A DNA stretch of 64,000 nucleotides from Quercus robur (Eukaryota > Streptophyta > Magnoliopsida > Fagales > Fagaceae), in contig NC_065543.1 in the NCBI RefSeq assembly GCF_932294415.1, positions 27,795,530-27,859,529 of the forward strand, written 5' to 3'. This document shows positions 46,226-60,345 of this stretch, piece by piece. A model generated the notes under the pieces. That model was not told the origin of the DNA. It searched no databases and worked only from the letters and a program-made list of their open reading frames with translations. The position numbers were made by a program, and so were the translations under genes. The number at the start of each line of letters is the position of its first letter. Within the stretch, counting starts at the first letter, position 1.

Positions 46226-46587
46226 AGGTAAATTACAAATGAACCTCTAAAGTTTGATCGTGTTTGGATTTTACACCCTAAAATTTCAGAATTTGAATTT
46301 TACCCCTAAATTTTGAGTGTTTGGATTTTATACCCTAACGTTTTAGAATTTGAATTTTACTCTCTAAAGTTTGGAAGTATTTGGATTTTACACCTTAAAG
46401 TTTTAGAATTTGAGTGTGTAAAATCCAAACACCCCTAAAATTTAGGAGGGTAAAATTCAATTTCTGAAACGTCAGGGTGAAATCCAAACATCTCCAAACT
46501 TCAAGTGGTAAAATCCAAATTCTGAAATTTCAAGATGTAAAATCCAAACACCCTCAAACTTTATGGGTGTAATTTGCAATTTACCCT
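46226..46587. mobile_element. 362-bp fold-back MITE with tandem-repeat arms, TSD AAAAATCC
   Basis: Termini AGGTAAATTACAAAT and, reverse complemented, AGGGTAAATTGCAAAT; flanks AAAAATCC at 46218-46225 and 46588-46595 are identical. Each arm is built of about three copies of a roughly 55-60 bp unit (GTTTGGATTTTACACCCTAA...AGAATTTGAATTTTAC), and the right arm is the reverse complement of the left. It lies inside solo LTR D, so it is younger than that LTR. Confidence 0.75.
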
Positions 46588-46640
46588 AAAAATCCTATCT
46601 AGCACAATATCATATCATAAAGGAATTTCATAGCATGTTA

Positions 46641-46705
46641 GAGCATTGGCATTAGGTGTGCCAAGTGCTAAATGTCTAGCATTTGGCACACCCAATACCA
46701 AAAAA
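46641..46705. mobile_element. Possible Harbinger-like terminus fragment
   Basis: TTAGAGCATTGGCATTAGGTG begins like the PIF/Harbinger-like ends at 7500 and 8227 and is followed by a short hairpin (GGTGTGCCAAGTGCTAAAT with its near-complement). No matching right terminus was found nearby, so it may be truncated. Confidence 0.3.
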
Positions 46706-47322
46706 CACACCTCATTAGCTGTGTCAAAATCTAAATTATTTTTGCAACATGCTATAGTACCATTCTACTAATTATGAACAAAAACAAATATTGACATGAG
46801 AATTCAAATGTTAACAATATATGCATGCAGAAAAGTAAAGCAAAAAACGGGATTTCTCTTTAAGAATTAAGAGGCTAGGGGGGAGGGTCCCTTGGATGGG
46901 GGTAGTGACTAACTTAATTTTCAAGCTAGAAGTGCTTAGAAAGTTAGCGCAAGCGGAGTGGGCTGTCGAGTCTAGACCCAAAGGGTCAATCCAAGTGTCG
47001 ATCGGGACTAAGGTGTTAGATCCAAGTTTCTTCCAACCGCTTGCTCCGCACATTTTGGATCAGTTTTGTAAGCTTCGTTCTATACTTGGACGGAATTTTG
47101 TGATGTTTTCATGTATTAGATATTTTGGAATGATATTTATGCTTTTTAAAATAATTATTTCTTGAGGTAGTTGACCAAAATTATCAAAATATCAGATAGC
47201 CAATTGAATTCGATGCACCAAGCCACATTTTAACCGATCACAAATTTTCATTTAATTAATCACTTTACTGTCCAATCAAAATTAAATTATCAATAATCTT
47301 GTGTAGCTTAGTTTCAACTGGG

Positions 47323-47367
<45 letters not shown>

Positions 47368-47640
47368 TAATAGGTAAAACTTAGAGAAATTCTAATTATA
47401 TTCTGCAATTGAAATCTAATTTTACGTCATGTATCCTAAATTATTTATTTTTAGAGAGAGTTTTATTTCTTAATTTTGGAGTCAAATGTGGGATCACATC
47501 ATAAATATTCATCCAAGTGAGTTATTGTGTACAAAAACCAAAGAGTATAAAATTAATGAACATAAAAAAATATATAAAAAAATAAAAAATAGACAATTTA
47601 TATTTTTTACCTAATAATATTCTTACAATACTTTTTAAAG

Positions 47641-47642
<2 letters not shown>

Positions 47643-47684
<42 letters not shown>
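47643..47684. repeat. A42 homopolymer
   Basis: About 42 consecutive A inside solo LTR D, the longest homopolymer noticed. Such a tract may be the tail of an unseen retroposed insert, or an assembly-sensitive site. Confidence 0.8.
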
Positions 47685-47686
<2 letters not shown>

Positions 47687-48975
47687 CTATCAATAATATT
47701 TAAATTATATATGTAAGAATTATACTATGCATCTTAATGTATATCTTTTAAGTATACTAGACTCATCACACGCATTTTGCCTGTGCAATAATACTCTGTT
47801 TTATTTATTTGTTTTTTTGGTTTAGTGTTATAATGTTTAAAAGTGATATATAAATAACTGTGTGCATTTTTTTTTTTTTTTAAGAAAGAGGTAAAGTAAC
47901 GCGGGATAATGTTTTAAAAAAATGAGCTAAAAATAGTATCCTAAGTTTTAGGCTGAATGAAGAAAATAAAGGAAAAGGCCTAAAATTTATAAACAGTAAA
48001 TTACTATTTAACCAATTTATGTTTTGTTAATTTAAAATTATTTAACTAAAAGATAGGGGTATTTTCATTGGTGGCTCTACTTGTATGTGACCACCCGACT
48101 TGAAAAAAAAATGTATATATATACTTTTAAAAAATATATTATATACTAAATTAACTTATTTTGACCACCCTAATACAAATGTTGAACACCTTTACTTGAG
48201 AATCATAAGAATTTGAGTTTAATAAATATAAAAGTAATGCTACATCTACAATATTTTTACAATAATTTTGCAATAAATCTTATGTGGTACATATTTTACC
48301 CATCAATAACAAGCTAACAACTTGTTGCATAAAATTTGTTATGAAATTATTTTGGTCACTTTATTATTCTCATATCAGAATTTTCAATTTTCACTTTATC
48401 TTTTATTAGTTTATTTATTTTTTCTTATTCTCTTTGTTAGTACAAAAAAAATTGTAATATTTTATGTATTTGCTTGGTTTATTTTTTTTTTAAAATTTTT
48501 TATGACGTTGATATATTCAAGTTGTCTTTTTATTAAATTTTGTATAATTTAAGTTTTTTAGTGACCACCCTAAAATAGATTTCTAGAGCCGCCACTGGTT
48601 ATTTTAGAGAGTTTAAGAAATTGTGTGAGGGTATTTTAGTACACCAAAAGTTGAAGACGAAACATGGAATCTTGTTATTAATATTATAGATCCATGCATA
48701 TGCATGCGCTTACAAGCTAACGCATATTAATCATTCAATCTTGATTTTGTGATATTTTTCAATCCGAATGTTCAATTGAGGCACTAAACGAGTCGTTATA
48801 ATTGTTGAAACTTTAAATTTTTTTTTTTTTTTTTTTATCAAGTATGATTAATGATTTGATGATTTGAAATACATTTTTGTCCTTAGTGTGTGAAATGACC
48901 ATTTTACCCCCTTCCTCCCCTCCCCCTTTCTTCTGAAAGTAAATAAAGGTTGCAAAATGAGGTGTTTACAACACT

Positions 48976-50175
48976 GTAATAAATTAATTTGACAAGGGAC
49001 TCAATGTTGCCATCCCCACGAAAGACAAGAGGGAAGATGAAGAGACAAAAGACTCAAAGGAGAATGAGTCTTGGACCTAGTCTAGCCTCAATACAAAACA
49101 ATGCATCTTAACCGATGAAACTTGGTATGATTTGATGGTCTTTTTTTGCATCCAGCATGTTTTAATTGTCATGAGATCTGACGAAATTTGGAACATAGAT
49201 TTCACTCATCCAAGAATTCAAATGATATTTCAATCATTTCTTGGTAAAATTACAAATTTACCATTCAATTATAATTCGACTCCCAATTACAAAATAGATT
49301 GTCTATAACCGTGACTGATATTTCTTAGCTTTGATTCTTACCTCCTGTTTTGGTGCTTTCTCATGCTCCAATCCTTTTGTGTGACAATGTTGGGGTCACT
49401 TATCTTACTGCCAACTCTACATTTCATGATAGCAGCCTAGCACAATCCCATTGAGGTTGATTTCCACTTTGCTTGTGATAAAGTTTCTCACAACATTTAA
49501 TTATGCAATACCGTGAGCTTGTAGAGGATAACTCCATACATACATTGCTCTGGAAGGAGGAATTTTTATTTATTTTTAATTAGTTAATTAATTTGGGAAA
49601 AGATCCCTCTGTCTGACACGTAAAATTTATTTGATTTTTAAATGATCTCTTTTAAAAAAAAAGGGATGATGGGATCCATTAATTTGATTTTTCTTCAAAG
49701 TAAATAAAGGCCCTTTAATCTTTGCAAAGGCCAATGATGAATGAGGACAGGGACCTAAATCTGTGAAGTTCCTACGTGCCTCAGAATATGCTCCACTTAA
49801 GGTTACAGCTATTGTAAGAGAATTATCATATGAGATTTAGTCACAGGATTTGAAACAGTGAGATAATCTTTTTGATCGTCGGCAAAATTAAAAAGGATCA
49901 ACTAGTGGGTCATAGTGCACCCCGCAATTACGACAGCATTTTAATCACCGTATCAAGCAACGTGGAATAAGAGCTCAAAAGCAATGATCTATTACTCGAT
50001 AATTTATCTAAATCTGAAAGGAGCACCAGCTTTATTTATGCATGAATTCTTATGCTAAAAATGTGGTCTGCATGTGAACTAAATTATATATAATATTCCT
50101 TACGTCTTTACAGCCAAATCTTTTTACCTTATTCTTAGTGCAAATATATAACATCAAATCGAATATGAATGTACG

Positions 50176-50210
<35 letters not shown>

Positions 50211-50579
50211 TGACGAAACAAAGAGACCATAAGTCATGCTTTCACACGCTAATCACTCACTTAAATGACCCCACAAAAAAGATATAAAAACGTGTGAAGA
50301 TAAATGAGAGAATAAAAGCCATATAATGCACCATTATCTGATTCCTTCTTTAATTTTTCCTCTGCTTTTTCTTCATTCATGACATTTGAAAGTAAATGAC
50401 TCATTCGAGTCATATCAACTCACAATCAAGATCAGCAGCTTTAGCACAAAATGTATGTACAAGCATGGAATTTATACAAGATGATATACCAAAAACTTAT
50501 AAGAGATGATTTCTTTTAGTGCTTCACTAACTGTACCTAAATATATCACTTCTGGGAAACTACTAACTAATTAAATTAG
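48976..50579. other. Spacer 3' of the KANADI-like gene
   Basis: Contains the unassigned 3' UTR of the minus-strand gene (bases just below 50580) and an (AT)n tract near 50181-50210. No canonical AATAAA was noticed in the first 200 bases of the 3' UTR on the minus strand. No other gene recognised. Confidence 0.45.
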
Positions 50580-51866
50580 TCAAAGTTCTTTGCTTTGCCA
50601 GTCGGGTCTCCCTAAAGTGAACTCCAAGCTTGGATTCTTGGGGTTTATACTTGACCCCTTGGAGTTTTTTGATTGAGCAGAATCATCACTTCCCTGCCAC
50701 GAATTTCGAAACTTATATTAAAATCTAGTCACAGAATAACAAGTGAAAAAAAGTAGAACCAGTATTTTTGGTGAACAAACTTTTAAATCATATATAATGC
50801 ATCATTGATTAAACTGGAATTTTTTTTAATCTAACTTTGATTGCAGACTCTAAACTTTTAGTTGTATATATGCCTTTTGGTTTTATAAAATTTCTCTATA
50901 ATATATATTTTTTAAAACATTTTGGAAATTAAATTTCCCTAGTATGATTATCTGTTTACATTACCTGTTATTAGCTTTTATACGTCATATTATATACCTA
51001 AAGCTACTTATGTATATGACATTACATGCATTCATAGAAATTCAAGGACATGTATATATATATATATATATATATGTTTGCTTGCCTTGCGCGGATTAGA
51101 TAATAGATCGATATTGTACATATTCTAGTCCAAATAATCATATTATTATATTGTTACGTGCATGAAGATAATAAAAAATTAATTCTTTCAAAAGTATCAC
51201 AATCTTTAGGTAACTACCTCAATTTGGTTTCCAGATCTTTGTTGAAATGACAGCGTTTCTAGTCTTAGTCTGTCCATATTCCTTGAGCTGGCTTGCACCC
51301 ATGCTCCTCCACTGCAATAATTCCATAGGACAACTAGTTAGTTTTCAATTCTTTTGCCTAAAATTCCCATTGAGCACCGCTCTTTACATTAATAGAAGTC
51401 ACAATATGGAGATCATTCTGCTTACATTAATAGTGAAGTTTTCATAAGCAGACTACTACTTTAAATGCAATATAATTTATTCAATTTTTGGGTATTGTTG
51501 TTTCTGACTGGGTGATTCTGCTTATAGGTTCATCCAAATTGACATAAATGTTCTTGAGACCGAACAACTAGGTCTAACTAGGAAACAAGTAAATAATTTA
51601 GCAGACAAAACAGCAGTCTCATATAATTCAGCCAAAGCCCCATATATCTCAGTTCATTAATTCAAGTGCAGCTATGATATATGGGTTAACATATGCGCCC
51701 ATTTAGGTATCATAGATGCACTTTTACTTGGATATCTTGTAAATATGATTACTGAATAAATATAGGTCAGACTCTTGAGCCGGTTGTGTAATTTTGGGGT
51801 TAGCTAACCTCATTGAATTTGTGATATACATGTAGCCAGTCTAGTCCTCTTAAGTACTTTCTCAGC

Positions 51867-51899
<33 letters not shown>

Positions 51900-52691
51900 T
51901 CCTCTAAGAACTACTTAACTGAACACAAAGCCTTTAGCGCGTTAAATTTATGCTGAGAAAACATCAACTAAAAAGATCTGCTGAAAAGTAATGAGATATA
52001 AATCTCGCTAACTGTGAGCTAGACACAAATCAAACAGTTAGCATGACCACAGCTCAAGAAATTTATTCAAGAGAATGAAACGTCCCTGGAAAAGTCTATT
52101 ATCAATCCTTGTAAACCGCTGGAAGGATGAACTCCAGTGTGCCCTCAAAAACAAGTAATGAGATTTCTGAATTATGCAAAACCTAAACTGGATGATGAAT
52201 TCATTTTAAGACTAGAATTCTTTCACAGAACAACTGAAATATGTAATTAAGTTTCTAGGCTTCTAGCAAGCTCTTGTAGAATATACAGTGACTTCATCTT
52301 TTCAAAATATGTAAATTATAAGTTATTGTTTCAAGAATTTTCCAACATCTTCATGATCTTACTTTGGAATCACAAGAGCACTCAAATCGATTTTCATGGT
52401 TCCTTGAATGAACTGAATTCATAAGGCAGAAGGGTGTAATTATCAAAAATAGGACGTATTAATTATGTAAATAGGAAACAAATTCCTACAGATGCTGTAA
52501 GCTACCTGATTCCAAGGTCTAGTAAACAAGATTTAGATTCTTTTTCACATCCATACACCAAATCTTGCATTCTAAAATACCAAATGACACTTTAATTATG
52601 GCTTATACTTTGGTCAAATTCCAGATCCCACAAATCAATACTTCTTTTTTTCAACAAAATACATTGATCAGAAATTGAATCCATTAACCAC

Positions 52692-52725
<34 letters not shown>

Positions 52726-53520
52726 CCCAACAAAAGCACCCGTAGGTGTGAAATTTCAAGAGAATTTAGACAAGACCAAATCTATTTCTTATATTGACTA
52801 ATTTCCATCTGGCAAGCACGAACATAGGTATGGGTATATGACACAGCAACACAGGTAATTTTTTGAAAACTTATAATATAACATGCTAGATAAGACATCA
52901 AGATGATATGGTTATAACATAAATATGGCATTGACGCCTTATATGAAGTGTCGGTAAATCCTAGATTACCATAGTCAGTTTGTATATCCTATAATTTGCT
53001 ACCACTTACGTTTGAGCTAACTCATTAACATTTTTGCTTTGACAAATGGGAATAGGATATATTATAAGAACAACGGGAAGGATACCACTTAGGGCAGTTT
53101 TCTAGTTACAGCAAGCTATCTCGTTCCTGTATCCATATTGATCTTTCAACTCTTTTCTCGGTAGTATCAAGTCAAAAAAAGAAGACGCTTTTCTATAAAC
53201 AGTTTGTATACATCATTAACCTTGTCTTGAGTAAAATTGGAGACCTTTCATTTCAGTAGTAATAGCTTCTTTCTCATTCTCTTTGTGCAGGCTCTCTTGC
53301 CTCTCTTTTTTCCTTTTTTGGCCATAATATATCCTACCTTCAAAATGCTACCTAAGGGGCATTCTAGTGCCAACAACATGAAAGTTAGAAGTCACCTTTC
53401 GCATATTTTTGCACTTGATGCTGTGTCAGTGGGTTGAGGAAGAAGAAGAAAGTGGAGACGAAGAAGATTTGAAAGGAAGCCATTTGTGCATTGGAAGCTA
53501 GAAAGTAATCAGCTTCTAAT

Positions 53521-53557
<37 letters not shown>

Positions 53558-53579
53558 AATGCTACCCAACAGCTAAATG

Positions 53580-53617
<38 letters not shown>

Positions 53618-56600
53618 AATGCTACCCAACAGCTAAATGGAATAGAGAGTTAGAGACTTCTTTTTCTTTACATCATCGGCATTATTTTAGAGTAAGTAAA
53701 TCAATTATACTTAAATTTACAGTTGATAGTATTTTAATGATTTTATTAAGAAATATTCTATATATATATATATAAAAAAAAAAAAAAAAAAAAATCATTA
53801 TGTGTTTACAGGTCAATTAATGGTAGAAGACATTTGCTCTTTATAATAGTTAAGGGAATATTGCTTGATTCTATTAAAACCACAACAAATGTCATCCCAT
53901 TTATGCAACAATTATAATTGTGTTGTTATTATATATGTTAATTGTTTAACCTACTTACCAAAAGAAAAATATTGTTTCACCTTTTTTTAACCTAGGTTGT
54001 GCAAGTCAAAGAAAATTAGGTGTCAAGTAATACAAAAGGGGTTGTAAGCAAAAAGGGCACAGATTCACATGCACCAAACTTCTAATTTCAATATCATGAA
54101 AGCTTACTGTATCTAATAAATCCTATAGCACTTTTTAGCCATCCCATGTGCGGTGCTGGACTCCAGCCTAATTGAATCTTAGGTCATTGTCAAGTTCCAG
54201 GAAAGCTAGTCAAATCCAAGTTTAGAGAATCCACTAAGGAAAGCACTAAGAGTTCATTGCAAATCCCAGTTTGGGCATGTAACTACTGATTCTATAAGTA
54301 AGATTCTAAAGTTTGTTTGTTTAGGTAGTAGCTAGGGAACTATATATGAGAGTTACTCTGGAGTTAAAGGAGATCCCAAAGGACTGGCTGGATTCTAACA
54401 ATGATAGTTTATAAGGGATTGAAGTTACCAAAAGAGGAAGAAAGAAAAGCAACCACTCTTAGGTACTGTAACCTCCATCAAGAATGTTTAGATTCTTTCC
54501 CTCTTTTGGTGATTTACAAGATGAAACAGTAGCCTTCTCCAACCCTATTCCCTTCCCATTGGGTGTCTATTTCCCTATTGCTTTCTTATCTCTATTGCTA
54601 AAATGGAAAACTCAAAAAAAAATGATACATAAGAAACTACTCATCAATATTTATAAAAGACCGACTAGCTTCCATGTATTTTTTTTTTAACAATCTTACG
54701 TATCTAGTGCATTTTCCATATGATATTGATTATAACAAAATCGGCTCTTCCACAAGGAAATTGTGGTAATAATTAGGAAGTACGGACATTTCATTTAAGG
54801 TGTTGGAGACTTGATACTCTTCTGATACCTTCGCATGTGTATCCTAGTTGTGTCTTTTTAAAAAAAAAAAAAAAAAAAATTAAAAATGTAGTATACAACC
54901 AGGACACGATAACAAGAGGAATCGAATATCCTTTCACAAAACAAAGAGAACATTCATGCTTTGAATGATAATATCACATTTGAAAATTAATAAATATCTT
55001 TATCCTTGATTTGTATTCTAATTTCTAAACATCCTTTAATAGTAATGAATTTGCTTTATTATTCATTATTACTCTTAATTTGATAAAAAAAATGATTAAT
55101 AATATATAGAAATAAAATATTTATTATTTTTCTTAAATTGATATTAGTTTAATATTATATGAAAATAAATGCTTAACTATAAAAATATATTTAATAATTA
55201 ATTGATATATGGATCCCCGCCATACCCATGTCTTACTTTTTCAAATTAAAATTGCTATGTTACCATCCTGTATCTGTACCTGTACCCGTGTCTATATTTG
55301 TACAGGTGCTTCCTAAGGTAATAATTACCTAAGGCCTTAAATGGAAGAATATCATATAGCTTTATTCCTATAGTAAATTACTATATTTAAATAGCCTCTC
55401 AGGGGGGAAAAAAGTATATAGCAACCTAAAAGAAATATATCTCGTATTTTTTGAAATTTTTCATAGGAAAATGGTCTATGTCTAGTTAAAAATGAAAGAA
55501 ATTCATTTTCCTTTTTTATTTCTTATTTATTTATTATCTTTCTCTTTCAGTCTTACTTTAAAAAAAAAACATATTTACTAAAAAAAGTACTTTCCATTAC
55601 TCTCTCTCCCTCTCATGTGTCTCATTCAAACCAATATTTCCCTCTTGACTCCTAAATTTATTCTTCCAACTCATATTTAAGGTAAATAAGTTTATATTAT
55701 TACTTTTACATATTATTATTTATATACAATGATCATGTAAAAAACAAATTCTATCATTAATTTATGAAGTAATTTAATTTTTGTATATGAATGTTAAAGT
55801 TATTGGGTAATTCTATTATTCGGTGAAGCTAAAATAGAGGCTTGATAAATTAGTTCTAAATTTCTAATGTTCTACTTTTAAATTTATTATATTAAAGTCA
55901 TATTATAATTTTATATTGTAAACAGTGTATCTTTTGTTTATAAATATGTTTTTCAATATGAAATTAAGAAAAGGTGTCAATAGAGGGAGGGAGAAGGGAG
56001 AGTTTGGGGCGACAATTGTAGATATAGAGGTCTTAGACATTGAAGAGGGAAAAAAAAGGTCTTCAAAGCTATTGAAGGTGGATGACGGTTACTGATCTAG
56101 ATCCCGTAGTGTGGCCATCATTAAAAATGTTAGAGAGATAAACACCTTGAGAAACTTCCTTAAGTAATTAATATAATATATAAAGACACATTTTAACCCA
56201 AATGACCTAAGCCCAATGGATATGTGCTCAATTATATTATATTAACTACTCATTATTCAATGTAAAACTTCGCTTACACGTGTACACCCAACAAAAAAGG
56301 GAAGGTCTACGAAATTTGGATTGTTCAGAAGTTTGGCCACTCGGAAAATAATAAATAAATAAATAAATGTCAAATATTTTAGAGAAAAGATAGAGTAGGA
56401 AGGTGACACAAAATTATGGAAAATTGAAGATCAAAATGAGATTGTTAAATTGCAAAAAGGACACGAAGGCCACAAAGAATTGAAGGGGGGAGGGGGCGGG
56501 CATACCATACTTAAACCCCCACCCTTGGGGCTTGAACTAGCAAGCCCATGGAAAACCTACAAGCCCTCATGACAAGGGAAGGTACCAGTTTACCCAACAT

Positions 56601-57772
56601 GGGTGATGGTTGAAAAAGAAATTGTAATTTGAAGAATCTTCTCCTATTTTTATGTGGGAGGACTCTTGAACTATAGCAACCAAAGCTTTTACATCACTAT
56701 CTATATAAAATTAAATATCTATTCTTTAGTAGAATAGAAATACATTCTTTAGTAGACAAGACATCTTTCACTCTAACAAAAAACTCATTTTGTTGGAATT
56801 TAAGTCATTTTTTTACATAAGTTGGAATACATTTATTTGCATTCTTAAAATTTTCAACTTCAACTTTGACATTTTACTACTAGAATTAATTAAAACCATG
56901 CTATAAGAGTCTATCTACTTTTTTATCATTGTTTTATTTATATTTGTCTTAAAAGAACAATCTAACTAAGGTTATAAAAACTGGAAATAATTGTGATTTT
57001 GAAATACCACTAGCGCAGGACCTTGATCTTGGTTAACAGTTTTTGCAGTGATCAATATTTTGTTTTATTTTATATATTTTATAGGATTTCAAGTAGTTTT
57101 GTTTTTTTGAGAAGAAAGGATTTCATGTAGTTGATACTGTTAAAAAAATTAGGATATAAATGATACTTTCATAAATATTCAAATATGGTTTTGTAAAATA
57201 TCGTATCCTACCATCGTTTTGTAATAAGTGATGAATATAGCGGCGCTAAGGACTCTTCGCCTTGGATATAAGTCGTTAGAAAAAACCATGTAAACTCCTC
57301 AGATCCCAGACTTGCCATTCCAACTCTGAAGAAACCCTGGCCTCCACGTACTTTAGGTCCTTACTCCTCATAGTGTGTGTCTATATATATATATGCGTGT
57401 GTGTGTGTTGGGAATGCTCCTATACTTTACTTACACTCTTGCATTAGAACTCTTTTCATTGTTGTGCGTAGTCTTTATATTCAAGTGTCTACTTAGGGCT
57501 TTTCTTGGCCCAAGTAGCACACAAACGCTCTTTGAGATCTTTCATGCACGTCCGCCAGCGAGAGATAGAGTCTTTAACTTGCATCACGCTCTTTTTCCTT
57601 CATAACTATGAACTTTTTCAAACTTTTCTTTTCTTGCTGTATCTCCATTTAATTGATTAGCATTGAAGGCTTTTTTTTTCCCCCTAAACTCAAGTTTTTG
57701 TTACCCTTTCATCTTGAGTCGAGGAGGGATGTTAGAATATATTAAAAGATTATTATTAATTATCATATTGAC

Positions 57773-57806
<34 letters not shown>

Positions 57807-60310
57807 CTACGGTTTTATAGAATAGTATAGAAATGTGTTTTGTAATAATACCATTATTGTTTTTCTCACAACCTAATGTATTCCTATCTATACTATTATA
57901 TATTTTTTATAACACAATCCAATTCATTATAACAAAAATGTACCCAATAAAAAAAAAATTGTGAATGCAGCTCATCAAATCAAAACACATAAATCCTTGG
58001 TCCCCTCTCTATATATCATTTTAATTTTCTTTTCTCGATTTTTATAAATATATTTTAAACTATTGTTTTTCCTTCATTGTTTTTTAGTATTATTACTTAT
58101 GTTAGACTGATATTTTCGAGATGCCTGCTATTTTTCACCAATATTCGCCAATATTTTCAACATTTTGAGGGAGAAATCCCTTGCTAATATTTTAACAAAT
58201 AATTATTGGTTATTATAATGAAATTGAGAGATTTTAAATTATAGAACAAATATAATGCTAGCAAAATTGTATGTGTGTTTGGTTTAGTGTTTTTCTAGAG
58301 CTTATTTGCTTAGGTGTAGCTTCTTAAAACATCACTTCTTTTAGATATAAATAGATCTTTATCCACTTTATAATAAATAAAATAATAATAAAAAACTAAT
58401 TCAAACTCACCGGTGCATGACAATCATATGTTTTAAAACTATTAGTATATGATAAAAGGATAATGCAATGTCTAGAAGCATAAAGGCTTACAAGCAATTC
58501 TAGATTTCAAGAATAATACTACAAACACAACATTTTTCATAAAAATTAAATTGAAAAATTTTTATTGGTTTTAATTTAGACCCTATTATTGATATTATTA
58601 TTTTTACTTATAAATAACAACTTACCACCTTGATAGTTGTCAAACTTTTTGTGAATTTTTTTTTTACATATTTAGACTTATTGAGATTTCAAACCACTGT
58701 ATATATTTGGTGCGATGGTTACTCTATAAGTATAAGTGCTTGTAGAATGTTGAGGATAAGGGCTAGACTTCAAGTCTTCAGGAGAGAGGTTCATACATAC
58801 GTATATTTAGATTAGACTAAAGTAAAGTTTTTATCTTGTGTAAAAAAATAAAAAAAGCCAGGAAGAAAGACTATATGCCCAGTAGAGCTGAACTGTATAT
58901 ATCTTGTACAGTGTTGGCTACATTCGAATTAACCAATAATTAAAAAAAAAATATTGATTTTATTTATATAAATATTAATCTACATTGTACAGCTGCTAAA
59001 GTTGGTTACTATAATTCTGAGGGAATTGTTTCAAAAAAAATATATAATTCTGAGGGAATAGTACTTAAGTATTAAAAAACAGATATCCATTATCTTTAAT
59101 TAGCATTATTTATTACTATCTGATCTCCCATGTTTTTAGCTGTACACATACATAACTCGAACTTCTCAGACAAAGTAGAAGACATGCTACAACATTAACT
59201 AAATGGTGCTACAACTGAAGGTTGATATTAATGAAACTAAAAGTGAAGGAAAATCTTGGTTAAGGATTTAGTATGAAGAAAAGAGGAATAACCCTAGAAT
59301 CAGACAATGTAGCTGAGGATGTAAATGTCAACTAAGTAAAGGAATAAGCTCAACTCAAAGATTGCTCTGCCGTTTATTCTAAAATAAAATAAAATAAATA
59401 AAAAGCTCAACCCAAAGATTGCTTGAGAATTTAGACATATTTCAGTGTAAAGATAAGTAATGTAGAAGTAAATTACAAATGAATATAGTTATGAAAAAGA
59501 GGAAAAAGTTGTGAGGTGTCTCTGTCTCATTGGACAGTACTGTTGCTTACTATTGTAGCTGCAACTCCCATAATCCCATTTCGTTCTTTACCCAAAAATT
59601 AAAAATAAAAATAAAAATCACATTACGTTTGCTAATTTTAAATTTTTAAGTAGTTTTCTCGTGATGATGGGAAAAAGCAGGGAAATAAAGCAAATGAAGA
59701 ACAAAAGTTGTCAGAAAGAAACTAAAGAAAGTTTCAGAAAAAGGGTCGACCTGCTTTTGAGATTTTCCAAGCTAAAGGTACTCATGCATTGAACACAAAA
59801 GAGTGTGCCAAGAAAGTGCATTCATGCTCAAACTATATCGATAAAAGCACAAAGAGAGAGACAGAGAGAGAGACAGATTTAATTACCTGGAAGTGTTACT
59901 CCATAGATTAGATGGGTACCCAATTTCATGCTCTAAAGCTGCATTTGAAGCTCTTCTTTGATTCAGTAAACAGTTCTCATTTTGATGTAGGGCTGGTGTT
60001 GTGTCCAAGAAATTATCTTCGTCTCCAGATCCATCTGATAGAGGTTTCCAACAAATTCAGATCAAGATCATAATATGCATAAGAATGAAAACTATTTTTT
60101 CTTGAAAGCCATAAGAATGTGTACTTTTTTTCTTTGGAGTTAACGAATTCTTCAAATTGACATATTTAATCACATTTATGTTGACACTTGAACAGTTGAA
60201 CCTTTAGCAACAAACAAAAAAAAAGAAAGGTTGACATTGAAGCAATCTATGCCACTCCACAAAAAACAAAGAAAGAAAAGAAGAGCTTCAAAAGTTAAAG
60301 CTTTAAAATG

Positions 60311-60345
<35 letters not shown>

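Larger units (their letters stand above)
44838..48970 (+). mobile_element. Very large solo LTR (4,133 bp), copy D, TSD GCACT/ACACT
   Basis: TGTGAGAGACTGTGACC to GCAAAATGAGGTGTTTACA, with flanks GCACT (44833-44837) and ACACT (48971-48975) matching at 4 of 5. Length is close to copy A. Nested inside are an internal inverted duplication of LTR text (45648-45960), a fold-back MITE (46226-46587), and A/T tracts including about 42 A at 47643-47684. No coding domain is present. Confidence 0.7.
51312..59886 (-). other. Intron 4 of the KANADI-like gene (8.6 kb)
   Basis: Bounded by a donor GT after the exon ending at 59887 and an acceptor AG before the exon starting at 51311. It is far larger than the other introns in the gene. 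Contents seen: a (GA)n tract near 52697-52721, a 60-bp perfect tandem duplication at 53523-53640, two SINE-like insertions (56500-56640 and 58711-58857), several AT microsatellites and A/T homopolymers. No convincing extra exon was found. Confidence 0.8.
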
